Below, piece by piece: positions 1-7,463 of a stretch of 47,479 nt of DNA. The notes beneath the pieces were generated by a model. That model was not told the DNA's origin. It ran no database searches and saw nothing but the letters and a program-made list of their open reading frames with translations. The translations under genes were made by a program, and so were the position numbers. The stretch is from positions 1 through 47,479 of the forward strand of contig CAZBDU010000036.1 of NCBI GenBank assembly GCA_964490725.1. Direction: 5' to 3'. Within the stretch, counting starts at the first letter, position 1. The number at the start of each line of letters is the position of its first letter. The DNA comes from CAZBDU01 sp964490725 (GTDB taxonomy: Bacteria; Spirochaetota; Spirochaetia; SZUA-6; DRHE01).

Positions 1-4
1 GGAG

Positions 5-841
5 GTGGCCAACCCGCAGGTGGTGAGCTGGCGGTTCACCAGCAAGGAGCTGGACAGCGAGACGGGGCTGTATTACTACGGGGCGAGGTACCTGGACCCC
101 AGGACGAGCCGCTGGATCTCACCGGATCCAATACTGAAGGATTATCTCCCAGAAACTCCTGTTGGCGAACAATCTACACAACGCAATCAGCATCTACCCG
201 GACAGGGCGGTGTATTCGATCCGGTCAATCTCGCTTTGTATCCGTATGCAAAGAACAATCCGGTTAGGTACAGAGACCCAATGGGTCTGTTCACGGACAG
301 CGAAGAATACTCAATCGAGTACTACGAGCAGGGTGAACAGCCCATCACCATAACTCAGGGTGGAAAGATATCCGTACTGGGTCAGGATATTGATTTCGGA
401 GCTGTCATCTCTCCCGAAGCAGAGATAAACGTCCCCGCGGGCGCGTCTATCGAAATAGCAAATAGAGAAGAGCGGTTCGTGATCGCCGAGGAAGGGAAAT
501 TCTCCTTATCCGGCATCAAGGCGAGGTATCGTGAGTACCTGGAGAGCGAAGACTATGAAAAGGCGATAGCGCACCAGCGAGCTCGCGGTTGGTTGAACGT
601 GACCGCTGGCATTGTGGAGGTTGCGATTGGTCTGACTGTTGGAGCGAAAGCCCCCCTGGTTGCCCAGTCGCTTGGCATGAGCCTCGAAGCCGTTGGCACG
701 GCTAGCGGTGGCTGGATGTGGCTCGGGCTTCAAACAGCTGGCTTTGGTGTGCACGACGTCATGGCCGCATCGAAAGGGCAACTGCTCGACAACAACCCGG
801 CTTTCAAGATCTTCCGCCCTATAACCTACGTGGACTGGTGA
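5..841 (+). CDS. Rhs core C-terminus with variable toxin tip (CT1), cut by the window edge
   Basis: The first ~95 residues are the end of an Rhs core: the ETGLYYYGARYLDP signature, then RW-SPDP, then the NLALYPYAKNNPVRYRDPMGL boundary where Rhs proteins switch to a variable toxin. The GTG at 5 is only the first start codon in view. The frame is open to the window edge, and a sister copy at 1490 shows that the core extends further upstream. After the DPMGL boundary (about residue 95) comes an unrecognised tip of ~180 residues. Its first half is acidic and polar. Its second half is rich in Gly, Ala and hydrophobic residues (about residues 200-255), as in membrane-active toxins. Base composition drops visibly in AT-rich direction after the core, as is usual for exchangeable Rhs tips. 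Two small membrane proteins follow. A pore-forming role is inference. Confidence 0.8.
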   Translation: MANPQVVSWRFTSKELDSETGLYYYGARYLDPRTSRWISPDPILKDYLPETPVGEQSTQRNQHLPGQGGVFDPVNLALYPYAKNNPVRYRDPMGLFTDSEEYSIEYYEQGEQPITITQGGKISVLGQDIDFGAVISPEAEINVPAGASIEIANREERFVIAEEGKFSLSGIKARYREYLESEDYEKAIAHQRARGWLNVTAGIVEVAIGLTVGAKAPLVAQSLGMSLEAVGTASGGWMWLGLQTAGFGVHDVMAASKGQLLDNNPAFKIFRPITYVDW

Positions 842-853
842 GCGGAGAGCGAG

Positions 854-1042
854 ATGCTGGGGAAACCGACAAAGACAACCACCCTCGCGATTCTGGTAGC
901 GTTGCCAGCCGCGATTGCGGGTTTCTTGTTTCGTTCATACAAGCTCAAAGGATATCTGGAACTTTCTGACCTATTCGTTGTGCTGTGTATGATCGTCATC
1001 CTGGCCGGTATATACTTGCTGGTGGTCCTTGTGCTCCGATGA
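854..1042 (+). CDS. Small two-helix membrane protein, candidate immunity protein for CT1
   Basis: This 62-residue protein has two predicted membrane helices, about residues 10-25 (ILVALPAAIAGFLF) and 40-61, with a short polar loop containing YKLKGY. It starts 12 bases after the Rhs tip, with a weak purine-rich ribosome site (gcggagag) in front. No family is recognised. Rhs toxins are normally followed by a small gene giving self-protection, and immunity to membrane-damaging toxins is often a small integral membrane protein. Position and topology therefore suggest immunity to CT1, but nothing in the sequence proves it. Confidence 0.55.
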   Translation: MLGKPTKTTTLAILVALPAAIAGFLFRSYKLKGYLELSDLFVVLCMIVILAGIYLLVVLVLR

Positions 1043-1089
1043 AACGGACTTTCCGCATAGGTGGACATGAGCCGAGAAGGGACTGACCT

Positions 1090-1293
1090 GTGAGATTTGG
1101 GAACTTGATACACGTTGGTGCTTTGTATCTTGGCGGCATTGTCTGCCTTGTCATCGCTTCCAGGATTCGTCGAACCAATGAGTCGATTTCGAGAAAGCGT
1201 CGAATCGCTGTATTTGCGACAGTGCTAGGAACGGTGGCTTTCGCGCTGGGGACCTTGATATTGATGCTGACGCTCCATCTGGTCGACGTGTAG
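1090..1293 (+). CDS. Second small two-helix membrane protein, candidate immunity protein
   Basis: This 67-residue protein starts at GTG 1090. It has helix 1 at about residues 5-22, a basic loop (RIRRTNESISRKRRI), and helix 2 at about 38-62. Its topology matches the 62-residue neighbour upstream, although the two sequences are not obviously alike. It may be a second immunity protein for the same tip or a leftover from an earlier tip. It lies 47 bases after its neighbour and just before the next Rhs core fragment. Function unknown. Confidence 0.5.
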   Translation: MRFGNLIHVGALYLGGIVCLVIASRIRRTNESISRKRRIAVFATVLGTVAFALGTLILMLTLHLVDV

Positions 1294-1594
1294 TCAGACA
1301 TGCACCGGAGGGCACGATCCGCCGAGAACGACCCTCGGCTGGGAGGCCGGCTTACCTTGTCGGGCGTTGAGCCTTCGCTTGATCGTTACATCACCAACGA
1401 GGAAGTCGCCACGCTTCTGACTCTCGATGAGGCAGACAAAGATGAAGAGTTGTTGGTAAAGATGGGAATCGCTGGCAAAGCAGAAGCGGTACCACCCGGA
1501 CCACCTGGGCTCCACCACCTTCGTTACCGATTCGCAAGGCGAGGAGTTCGAGCACCTGGAGTACACGCCCTACGGGGAGAGCTGGATCGAGGAG

Positions 1595-2359
1595 GTGGCC
1601 AACCTGCAGGTGGTGAGCTGGCGGTTCACCAGCAGGGAGCTGGACACGGAGACGGGGCTGTATTACTACGGGGCGAGGTACCTGGACCCGCAGGCCAGCC
1701 GCTGGATGAGCCCGGACCCGGCGCTGGGGAAGTATCTGCCGGAAGCGCCGGTCAACGACGAGGCCAGAAGACGGAACCAAAACCTATCGGGTGAGGGCGG
1801 CGTGTTCCTGCCGGTGAATCTTTCGGTCTACCACTATGCGATGAACAACCCCCTGGCCTATCGAGACCCGAACGGCGTGGCAGGGCAGAAAGAAACTGTT
1901 CCAAGCGATTTCCGTCCACTTCGATACCTGGAGTTGTTCTCGGAAGCGAGATATGGGGAACTGCGGCCACCGATTGTGAGCAGCTTGTCCGGCAATAGCG
2001 CCAAGTGGTTTTCGGCAGAAGTGAAGGTCGGTCCGTTGGAGCTAGCAGGGCGAATAGGAGCAACGGGAATGGCTGAAACCCATCCAAGCGAAATACGCGG
2101 ATCAGAGATCGATGCCATCATGCAGGCAGTGTCAAACCTTCTCGATCCTGATGTGGATGTCAAAGTATGTGGATGGGTCGAGATGGACAGAAGTAGGAAG
2201 AAGATCCTGAATTGGAGCATATCTATCACCGGATACGCAATTGACACTTCTGCTGAAACAGCAGGAGGTCGTCCTGGACGTTGGGAGAGATGGCCTGCAC
2301 ATGACCAGCTGCAAGTCCTGATCTCATGTACAAACTTCTCAAACAAACCAGGATACTAG
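1595..2359 (+). CDS. Orphan Rhs core fragment with variable tip CT2
   Basis: Rhs homology in this frame begins before the annotated GTG, at about 1490, where YHPDHLGSTTFVTD and YTPYGESWIEE can be read. An in-frame TAA at 1457-1459 closes it, and no ATG, GTG or TTG lies between 1460 and 1595, so the fragment has no good start of its own. It continues through ETGLYYYGARYLDP and NLSVYHYAMNNPLAYRDPNG (core end, about residue 90). The following ~160-residue tip is not recognised. It contains one Trp-rich, Cys-containing patch (KVCGWVEMDRSRKK) and no helix long enough to span a membrane. The first ~125 bases are nearly identical to the starts at 5 and 3700. It is probably silent unless recombined onto a full Rhs gene. 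Confidence 0.75.
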   Translation: MANLQVVSWRFTSRELDTETGLYYYGARYLDPQASRWMSPDPALGKYLPEAPVNDEARRRNQNLSGEGGVFLPVNLSVYHYAMNNPLAYRDPNGVAGQKETVPSDFRPLRYLELFSEARYGELRPPIVSSLSGNSAKWFSAEVKVGPLELAGRIGATGMAETHPSEIRGSEIDAIMQAVSNLLDPDVDVKVCGWVEMDRSRKKILNWSISITGYAIDTSAETAGGRPGRWERWPAHDQLQVLISCTNFSNKPGY

Positions 2360-2372
2360 ATGAGTAGTAGCC

Positions 2373-3110
2373 ATGAACAGCATTGACAGCATCGCTAAGG
2401 GGCGCTGCTTGACGAGGTTCAGTGCTTTCAACTGTCTTATCATCCTGATTATGGCCTTCGCTGGGTGTAATGCTCAAAAGATTGAGATTCGGGGGACGGT
2501 TGTGACCTATGACTATGTCAAGCTTGATGGCATTCACTTGACATATTTCGTCATGAACAAGAGTGACGACAAAGACCTCCCGAGAGGGACTGCGAGAATA
2601 AGAAGTGACGGACAGTTCAGGATAAGAATAAAGCGGCAAGAGCAGCTACCATTCTGGGTAGTGATTGACGGAGTAGATGTTGTTCCAGAGGTATCTGTGG
2701 AAAACAACTCGTATGAGGTATCAGATTACCGAGAAACCAAGATAGACTTGGGAGATGTATATGTCTATGACTACATCAGAATCCTGGATGACCTTCGACA
2801 TTCAGTCGTCCTCAAGGACTTCACAGTCCGATGGGAGAGCAACATACCTGATGTCGACTACTTCACGGTAGAGTTCTTGCAAAAGATCAGAATTGCCGGC
2901 ATCAAGGGAAACTCCTTTTCCTTTGACACAATCACGCCGTTGTTGAGAAAACCAGGAACGTACAAGGTGGGTGACATCGAAGTTCTCAACAGGAATGGAC
3001 GCATCGAAGGCGTGTGCTTCTTAGCGGTGCGTGCGGTAAGACTGATTGACGGACACCCTGTGACAGTCGGCAGTTCTGTGTTAAGGGATGTATCCATAAT
3101 TGGAAAGTAA
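2373..3110 (+). CDS. Putative lipoprotein, possible immunity partner of CT2
   Basis: This 245-residue protein has a signal peptide of about 31 residues ending in a lipobox (AFAGC, Cys32), so it should be exported and lipid-anchored. The rest is a soluble, beta-rich region with many short charged strands (IEIRGTVVTYDYVKLDGI and RIRSDGQFRIRIK), resembling carboxypeptidase-regulatory or transthyretin-like folds, though no family is firmly recognised. It begins 13 bases after the CT2 stop. A periplasmic lipoprotein following a toxin tip would fit immunity to a periplasm-acting toxin. That is inference from position only. Confidence 0.6.
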   Translation: MNSIDSIAKGRCLTRFSAFNCLIILIMAFAGCNAQKIEIRGTVVTYDYVKLDGIHLTYFVMNKSDDKDLPRGTARIRSDGQFRIRIKRQEQLPFWVVIDGVDVVPEVSVENNSYEVSDYRETKIDLGDVYVYDYIRILDDLRHSVVLKDFTVRWESNIPDVDYFTVEFLQKIRIAGIKGNSFSFDTITPLLRKPGTYKVGDIEVLNRNGRIEGVCFLAVRAVRLIDGHPVTVGSSVLRDVSIIGK

Positions 3111-3210
3111 AGAGCGGCCCGGCGGGAGATTGGTCATCGACTCAGCGTCAAACTGGGGTGGTTCTCACATGAGGTGCGGGGCGCGCTTCTGCTTTGGAGG
3201 GGGCATCGGT

Positions 3211-3432
3211 TCTATCGATGAGTCTGACCAGGACAATCGTTGCAACTGGATAGAGCAAAGAGTGTCCGAGATACTCGCCTCTGGAAGGAAGGTGCAGTCC
3301 TGGCTTCAGAGGCGCATCATTGCCTACTATGAAGAAGAATAGGTGACCAGGAGCAAACGACGGCCCATCGGCAAGATACCTGAACCAGAGGAGGCGAGGT
3401 GAGCGAACCGGTTGGCCCGGTCCAGGGTTGGC
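3211..3432 (+). repeat. Diverged copy of a ~0.2-kb block also at 5646-5849
   Basis: This stretch matches 5646-5849 with scattered substitutions and a small insertion. Its first ~130 bases encode the last ~40 residues of the YD-like protein at 4892 (shared motifs DQDNR-NWIEQRVSEIL and SGRKVQSWLQRR, ending YYEEE). The remainder is the non-coding sequence after that gene, ending in tccagggttggc. Here the coding part has no parent gene in front of it, so it is a pseudogene relic. The stretch 3111-3210 between the lipoprotein gene and this repeat shows nothing recognisable. Confidence 0.85.
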
Positions 3433-3450
3433 TGAGGCGATACCCTTGGG

Positions 3451-3642
3451 CGGTGCGCGCTGGAATGGGCTGCGAGGCAAGCGCGTGAGGGATCGGCGGG
3501 GCGCCCGCAGGGCGGTCCGAGGCGCCCCGGAGGGCGCCGAGGACGGAACCCTCGCCGCCGCGTTGTCCCACAGGGCAGGGGCCCGACTCCACCCAGCCCC
3601 GGGCCCTGGCCCGGCGGCCCGCGGCGGCGTGGGGCACGCCCA
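3451..3642. repeat. GC-rich hairpin repeat, copy A
   Basis: This ~190-base block matches 8602-8808. The best-conserved part runs from gcaagcgcgtgagggatcgg for about 75 bases, and both copies close with ggcacgccca. It contains stacked inverted repeats, for example ggcgccc-cgga-gggcgcc and cgccc-gca-gggcg. This resembles a REP/BIME-type palindromic repeat rather than a coding gene: the open frames across it are low-complexity Arg/Ala/Gly. It sits immediately in front of an Rhs core fragment. Confidence 0.7.
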
Positions 3643-3648
3643 GATGCG

Positions 3649-4339
3649 GAGTTCGAGCACCTGGAGTACACCCCCTACGGGGAGAGCTGGATCGAGGAGG
3701 TGGCCAACCCGCAGGTGGTGAGCTGGCGGTTCACCAGCAAGGAGCTGGACAGCGAGACGGGGTTGTATTACTACGGGGCGAGGTACCTGGACCCGCGGGC
3801 CGGCCGCTGGATGAGCCCGGACCCGGCGCTGGGGAAGTATTTGCCGGAAGCATCTAGAGAGGTTGAGGCTCGAAACCGAAATGAACCCCTGGAGGGGCAA
3901 GGTGGCGTGCTAAACCCGCTGAATCTTGCGCTCTATAGCTACGCGAAGAATAATCCACTGAGGTACACTGATCCGACCGGACGCGTTGATGAAGAGAGCA
4001 GTCCGTGGCGAGCGATCGGAGACTATTAGAAAAGATTCAAGGCTACTACAAGAAAGTCTTTGGCATTCCAAGCGAGGTTGAGAAAGCTAGAGCTGTCCTG
4101 GCTTATATCGACGAACATGGTGACAAGCCACCAAGTGTGCGAGGCGGCCAGGCGTTTGCGAACACGGAAGGTCTACTGCCCCAATTCACGGAGAGCCGCG
4201 AACCGATTCAGTATCGAGATGGGGGACGAATTTGAAAATCCCCGGGCAACCACGCCGAGGAGAGCGTTTGGTCACAGGCTCTGACAACACTGCTTACTAT
4301 TCGCCTGACCACTATGCTACGTTCTTCAGGCTGAGGTGA
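3649..4339 (+). pseudogene. Rhs core fragment with barnase-type ribonuclease tip (CT3), two frameshifts
   Basis: The core part reads in frame from EFEHLEYTPYGESW (3649) through ETGLYYYGARYLDP to LRYTDPTGR, then stops at 4029. The toxin continues in a second frame from about 4005 (LLEKIQGYYKKVFGIP, AVLAYIDEHGDKPP, GGQAFANTEGLLPQ, PIQYR) and, after about 4218, in a third (YREW-like, then GERLVTGSDN, AYYSPDHYATFFRLR, stop 4337-4339). These match the barnase ribonuclease family in order: the GG-F-N-EG-LP segment, the catalytic Glu in YREW, and the catalytic His in DHY-TF. Each shift is repaired by restoring a single base. No start codon is present. The product is probably inactive unless the shifts are sequencing errors. 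Confidence 0.8.
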
Positions 4340-4341
4340 AG

Positions 4342-4857
4342 ATGAACACACCACTGAACATATGTGTGAACCACCTTAACATAGTCCGGCAGACGGCCAA
4401 TGAGATTGACCAGTGGATCGCAAGCAGAGGCAATCAATTCACCAAGGTGGGTTGGAGAGCGGTTCGTCTGTCGGCTCGTCTACTGCGGTCCGAAAGGGAT
4501 CTTCATGAGCGTCTCGCTGAATCGCCTAAAATGCCCTCCTACTTCGGCAGGAACTGGGACGCTTTGGATGAGGTTCTGAACGATTTCTATTGGATAGAGG
4601 AGAAGCAGGTCTGTTTGGTGATTGGTGAAGCATGCGAACTTCTCACTGAAGAGTCGACCGCCACTCTTGCCACCTTTCTGAGCATCGTCGACAAAGCGTG
4701 TCGAGGGGGGAGAGAATGGCTTGCACGCGGTTCAAGTAGTGTGGATGATCCGGCCGCGGCTCTGACAGCAATCATAAGTCTCGGAGAACCGAACGAAGCT
4801 TGCGCAGTTCGTTATCGCGATAGTGGGTATCCGGTGGGATACCCTGCGGCGGTATAG
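4342..4857 (+). CDS. Barstar-family ribonuclease inhibitor (immunity protein)
   Basis: The centre of this 171-residue protein carries the barstar signature MPSYFGRNWDALDEVL followed by a hydrophobic strand (QVCLVIGEA). This region of barstar positions the inhibitory helix that plugs the barnase active site. It is longer than classic barstar (~90 residues), with an N-terminal helical extension and a C-terminal tail. The start is ATG 4342; a GTG at 4336 is an alternative and would overlap the toxin stop at 4337-4339. It directly follows the barnase-like tip, so it is almost certainly the cognate immunity gene. It is intact while its toxin is broken. Confidence 0.85.
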   Translation: MNTPLNICVNHLNIVRQTANEIDQWIASRGNQFTKVGWRAVRLSARLLRSERDLHERLAESPKMPSYFGRNWDALDEVLNDFYWIEEKQVCLVIGEACELLTEESTATLATFLSIVDKACRGGREWLARGSSSVDDPAAALTAIISLGEPNEACAVRYRDSGYPVGYPAAV

Positions 4858-4891
4858 CTGAAGGAGCGGTGCCACAGATAAGAGGAGTAGT

Positions 4892-5773
4892 GTGTTTGTC
4901 AAGAAGAGCATCATCCCTTGCGTCGCGATTCTCGCTGCGTTGGCAGGTCAATGCGCTGCCTTTCCCAAAGATCGTGTTATTCCAGTTGTTGAAACGGCCA
5001 GTGAACACGACTTGTTAGGTCCTGCACTCAGGGTCGAGTATCCTCCGAGACTTCATTGGCGAAAGGAGCAGGGCGGGTACGATTTTCAGGGCGAACCCAA
5101 CTACCTGATCTACGAGTTCGATCGTTCTGGACGCTGCATTCGGCGCGCGCTAGGGTTGTGGAAACCGAGCGAAGAAGAGCAACAGTACCAGCTGAGTTCG
5201 GACTACCGATTCAGCTTGACTGAGGAAGGACTGATCGCGCGTGTTGTCGAACTAGTGAATGAATCGATACCAGAGATGTCGTATACGACTACGTGGAAGG
5301 AGGACGTTATCGAAAACCGGGTAGATCCAACCATAGAGGTGCCTTGGTATGCTTCCGAGATATACGACTACCGTGAGGTACTGCGAAGCGATCAAGGTGG
5401 AGTTGAAGTGCAGACACTGGACCCCGGGGACCGGGAGCCTTGGATGATTCGACTGTTCGGGGGCGGAGGAGAGCTGCTGAAAGCGATCAACGGTCCTGGC
5501 CACAGCGGCGAACGCGTCTACGAATACGAGGAAGGCCGACTGGTTCGTGAAACTGGAGGCGGCGTCACACGGACATATACTTACAACCAAGATGGATTCG
5601 TCGGTCGCGAAGAGGTCGAGACCGACAGCGAGAAGAGAGTGTTTGTCTATGAGTATGACCAGGACAATCGTGGCAACTGGATAGAGCAAAGAGTGTCCGA
5701 GATACTCCCCTCCGGAAGGAAGGTGCAGTCCTGGCTTCAGAGACGGACCATCACTTACTATGAAGAAGAATAG
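4892..5773 (+). CDS. Secreted YD-repeat-like protein
   Basis: This 293-residue protein starts at GTG 4892 behind an agaggag ribosome site. A signal peptide covers about residues 1-23 (FVKKSIIPCVAILAALAG, then QCAAFPK). The second half is made of repeated Tyr-rich strands like those of Rhs/YD proteins: RVYEYEEGRLVRET, TRTYTYNQDGF, RVFVYEYDQDNRGNW. It ends YYEEE. It resembles short exported proteins that accompany Rhs loci, but no function is known. The end of its gene is duplicated at 3211-3345. The neighbouring frame at 5774 begins immediately after its stop (TAG then ATG). Confidence 0.7.
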   Translation: MFVKKSIIPCVAILAALAGQCAAFPKDRVIPVVETASEHDLLGPALRVEYPPRLHWRKEQGGYDFQGEPNYLIYEFDRSGRCIRRALGLWKPSEEEQQYQLSSDYRFSLTEEGLIARVVELVNESIPEMSYTTTWKEDVIENRVDPTIEVPWYASEIYDYREVLRSDQGGVEVQTLDPGDREPWMIRLFGGGGELLKAINGPGHSGERVYEYEEGRLVRETGGGVTRTYTYNQDGFVGREEVETDSEKRVFVYEYDQDNRGNWIEQRVSEILPSGRKVQSWLQRRTITYYEEE

Positions 5774-5849
5774 ATGACCAGGAGCAAACGACGGCCCACC
5801 GGTGAGATACCTGAGGTGAGCGAACCGGTCGGCCCGGTCCAGGGTTGGC
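5646..5849 (+). repeat. Second copy of the ~0.2-kb block at 3211
   Basis: This block covers the 3' end of the YD-like gene plus about 75 following bases, and matches 3211-3432. In this copy the shared sequence ends at tccagggttggc and then continues straight into an Rhs core remnant (NLALYHYAGNNP), so the edge of the repeat coincides with a recombination or deletion junction. Confidence 0.85.
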
Positions 5850-6484
5850 AGAGGAATCTTGCCTTGTACCACTATGCTGGAAACAACCCAGTGAAACTAG
5901 TTGATCCTTTGGGTTTGACGCCTGACAAGCCCAGAAGTGGGTACAGACCATATCCGGAAGGCACTGTGTTCACGATAGATCAGCCAATTCAGCAAGGTCG
6001 CTTTGACGCGACGTTTGGCTTCAGCAGCGGGGAACGCACAAGCCAATCTTGTCAAACTGCAGCTATTATCAACACATACGCTGCCATGACCGAGGGAGGA
6101 ATGTCGCTGTCTGCGCTCAGCACGGCAATCAAAGAGGCGCAGGCGGTGGGTGCGATTGATGCGGAGGGGACGGTAGCGACATTCTCAGCCCTGAGTCAAG
6201 CGTTAGCGCGGGGTCTGGGGAGGACCACCTGTTTCGAATACGCGTATCCAGCCCCTGAACGAGAAATGAAAACTTCACCGTCAACGAGCGAGTTTCTCGA
6301 GACCGGGGCCAAAGCCGGTACTACTGAACTATACGACGAAGTGACCAACATAACGCATTTCACGGGGATTCTCAAGACGGATCAAGGGGGGGAAACCCTG
6401 GAGTCCCTCGATCCGACCAGACCACAAGCCAAGAACCACCAAATCATAGAGATACGGCCGTCGCAGGAACTGAGCCTGCCCTGA
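5774..6484 (+). CDS. Rhs core remnant with papain-like (C39-type) toxin tip, CT4
   Basis: Residues 1-26 are translated from the duplicated non-coding block and have no Rhs similarity. Residues 28-48 (NLALYHYAGNNPVKLVDPLGL) are the very end of an Rhs core, so nearly all of the core is missing. The remaining ~190 residues form a tip with a possible papain-fold triad: Cys93 at the head of a helix (SCQTAAIINTYAA), His195 in ITHFTGIL, and Asp213 in SLDP. That order and spacing recall C39-like cysteine peptidases. The assignment rests on short motifs only. No obvious immunity gene follows. The ATG at 5774 is formally usable, but expression is uncertain. Confidence 0.6.
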   Translation: MTRSKRRPTGEIPEVSEPVGPVQGWQRNLALYHYAGNNPVKLVDPLGLTPDKPRSGYRPYPEGTVFTIDQPIQQGRFDATFGFSSGERTSQSCQTAAIINTYAAMTEGGMSLSALSTAIKEAQAVGAIDAEGTVATFSALSQALARGLGRTTCFEYAYPAPEREMKTSPSTSEFLETGAKAGTTELYDEVTNITHFTGILKTDQGGETLESLDPTRPQAKNHQIIEIRPSQELSLP

Positions 6485-6519
6485 TTGGAGAGACGATGAT
6501 GAGACGGAGGTGAGATTGG

Positions 6520-7404
6520 TTGTTTGTCACTGCGCTGGTCCTAACATCTTCAAGGTGTGTTCCGCAATCCACGAACGAGATGGTGTTCGTGAAGGGAGGA
6601 GATTTCCAGATGGGGGTGGAACAAGGCGCTGACAACCCTGCCCATCAAGTATACGTGACTGACTTCTATCTTGCGAAGTATGAGGTTACCGTGGGTCAAT
6701 GGCGACGCTTCGCAGAGGAAGTGGGCATCCCATTCCCATGGAACAGCTTTGAGTTTGTTTCGATGGTGGGCAAGAGCGCGGCCTCTGAGCTTCCTGACGA
6801 CTGGCCGATCTTCTATGTCACGTGGTTTGAGGCCGTTTGGTTCAGCAACTGGCTGAGCGAGAGAGACGGCCTCAAGCCTGTCTATGTGTTTGATGAAGCA
6901 GCTTTCAGAAGATACATGTACGAGCATGGAGATATGCGCCCCAAGGTTGGCTGGGATGAAACAGCAAATGGTTACCGTCTTCCTACCGAAGCGGAATGGG
7001 AGTATGCAGCCACCGACCGGGGGACATGCGGACACTGCGGTTCCGCCGAACTTGGCGATGTTGCGTGGACCAGGGCGAACTCGAAAGACAGCGTGCATCC
7101 AGTTGGCAGCAAACGACCGAACGGACTGGGTGTCTATGACATGCTCGGAAACGTGGCAGAATGGTGTTGGGACTATTTTGACGTAGGATACTACGGCAGA
7201 TCGCGCAAGAACAATCCGAGGGCTCCGACGAGGGGATACGATCCTGCGAATTTCGGGGAGAGCTTCTCGAATATACGTGCTAATCGAGGGTGCACGTGGA
7301 AGAGTACCGACAAGTACTGTACTGCGAGGCTTCGCTTCCGGTCTCCCGCACTGCAGCGCGGGGCAGTGGGGATTCGACTGGTCAGGAGCGCAACGAACAA
7401 GTAG
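6520..7404 (+). CDS. SUMF1/FGE-fold exported protein, possibly with broken signal peptide
   Basis: The formylglycine-generating-enzyme fold (FGE-sulfatase/SUMF1) spans about residues 20-292: MVFVKGGDFQMG, YEVTVGQW, YRLPTEAEWEYAA, VHPVGSKRPNGLGVYDMLGNVAEWCWD and VGIRLVR are the family's signposts. The closely spaced active-site cysteine pair of true FGE is not seen, so it is probably a non-catalytic binding version. The TTG at 6520 is the first start after an in-frame TGA (6511-6513). Just upstream the same frame reads ATG ATG AGA CGG AGG, which would supply the basic start of a signal peptide. The gene may therefore have lost its true start to one nonsense change. Confidence 0.8.
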   Translation: MFVTALVLTSSRCVPQSTNEMVFVKGGDFQMGVEQGADNPAHQVYVTDFYLAKYEVTVGQWRRFAEEVGIPFPWNSFEFVSMVGKSAASELPDDWPIFYVTWFEAVWFSNWLSERDGLKPVYVFDEAAFRRYMYEHGDMRPKVGWDETANGYRLPTEAEWEYAATDRGTCGHCGSAELGDVAWTRANSKDSVHPVGSKRPNGLGVYDMLGNVAEWCWDYFDVGYYGRSRKNNPRAPTRGYDPANFGESFSNIRANRGCTWKSTDKYCTARLRFRSPALQRGAVGIRLVRSATNK

Positions 7405-7463
7405 TCCGTTCCGAGCGCGAGGAACAAGCTCCGCGAAGCCGGAGAACAGAAGGGTGTCTGAGC

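Noticed and set aside
1300..1486. Start of an independent gene (MHRRARSAENDPRL...) upstream of CT2.
   Set aside because: The frame runs into the Rhs core in the wrong frame and has no recognisable domain or ribosome site; it may be a tiny relic.
3990..4339. Programmed -1 frameshifting as explanation for the split barnase tip.
   Set aside because: No slippery heptamer with downstream structure was recognised at either site, and two successive shifts would be needed; mutation or sequencing error is simpler.
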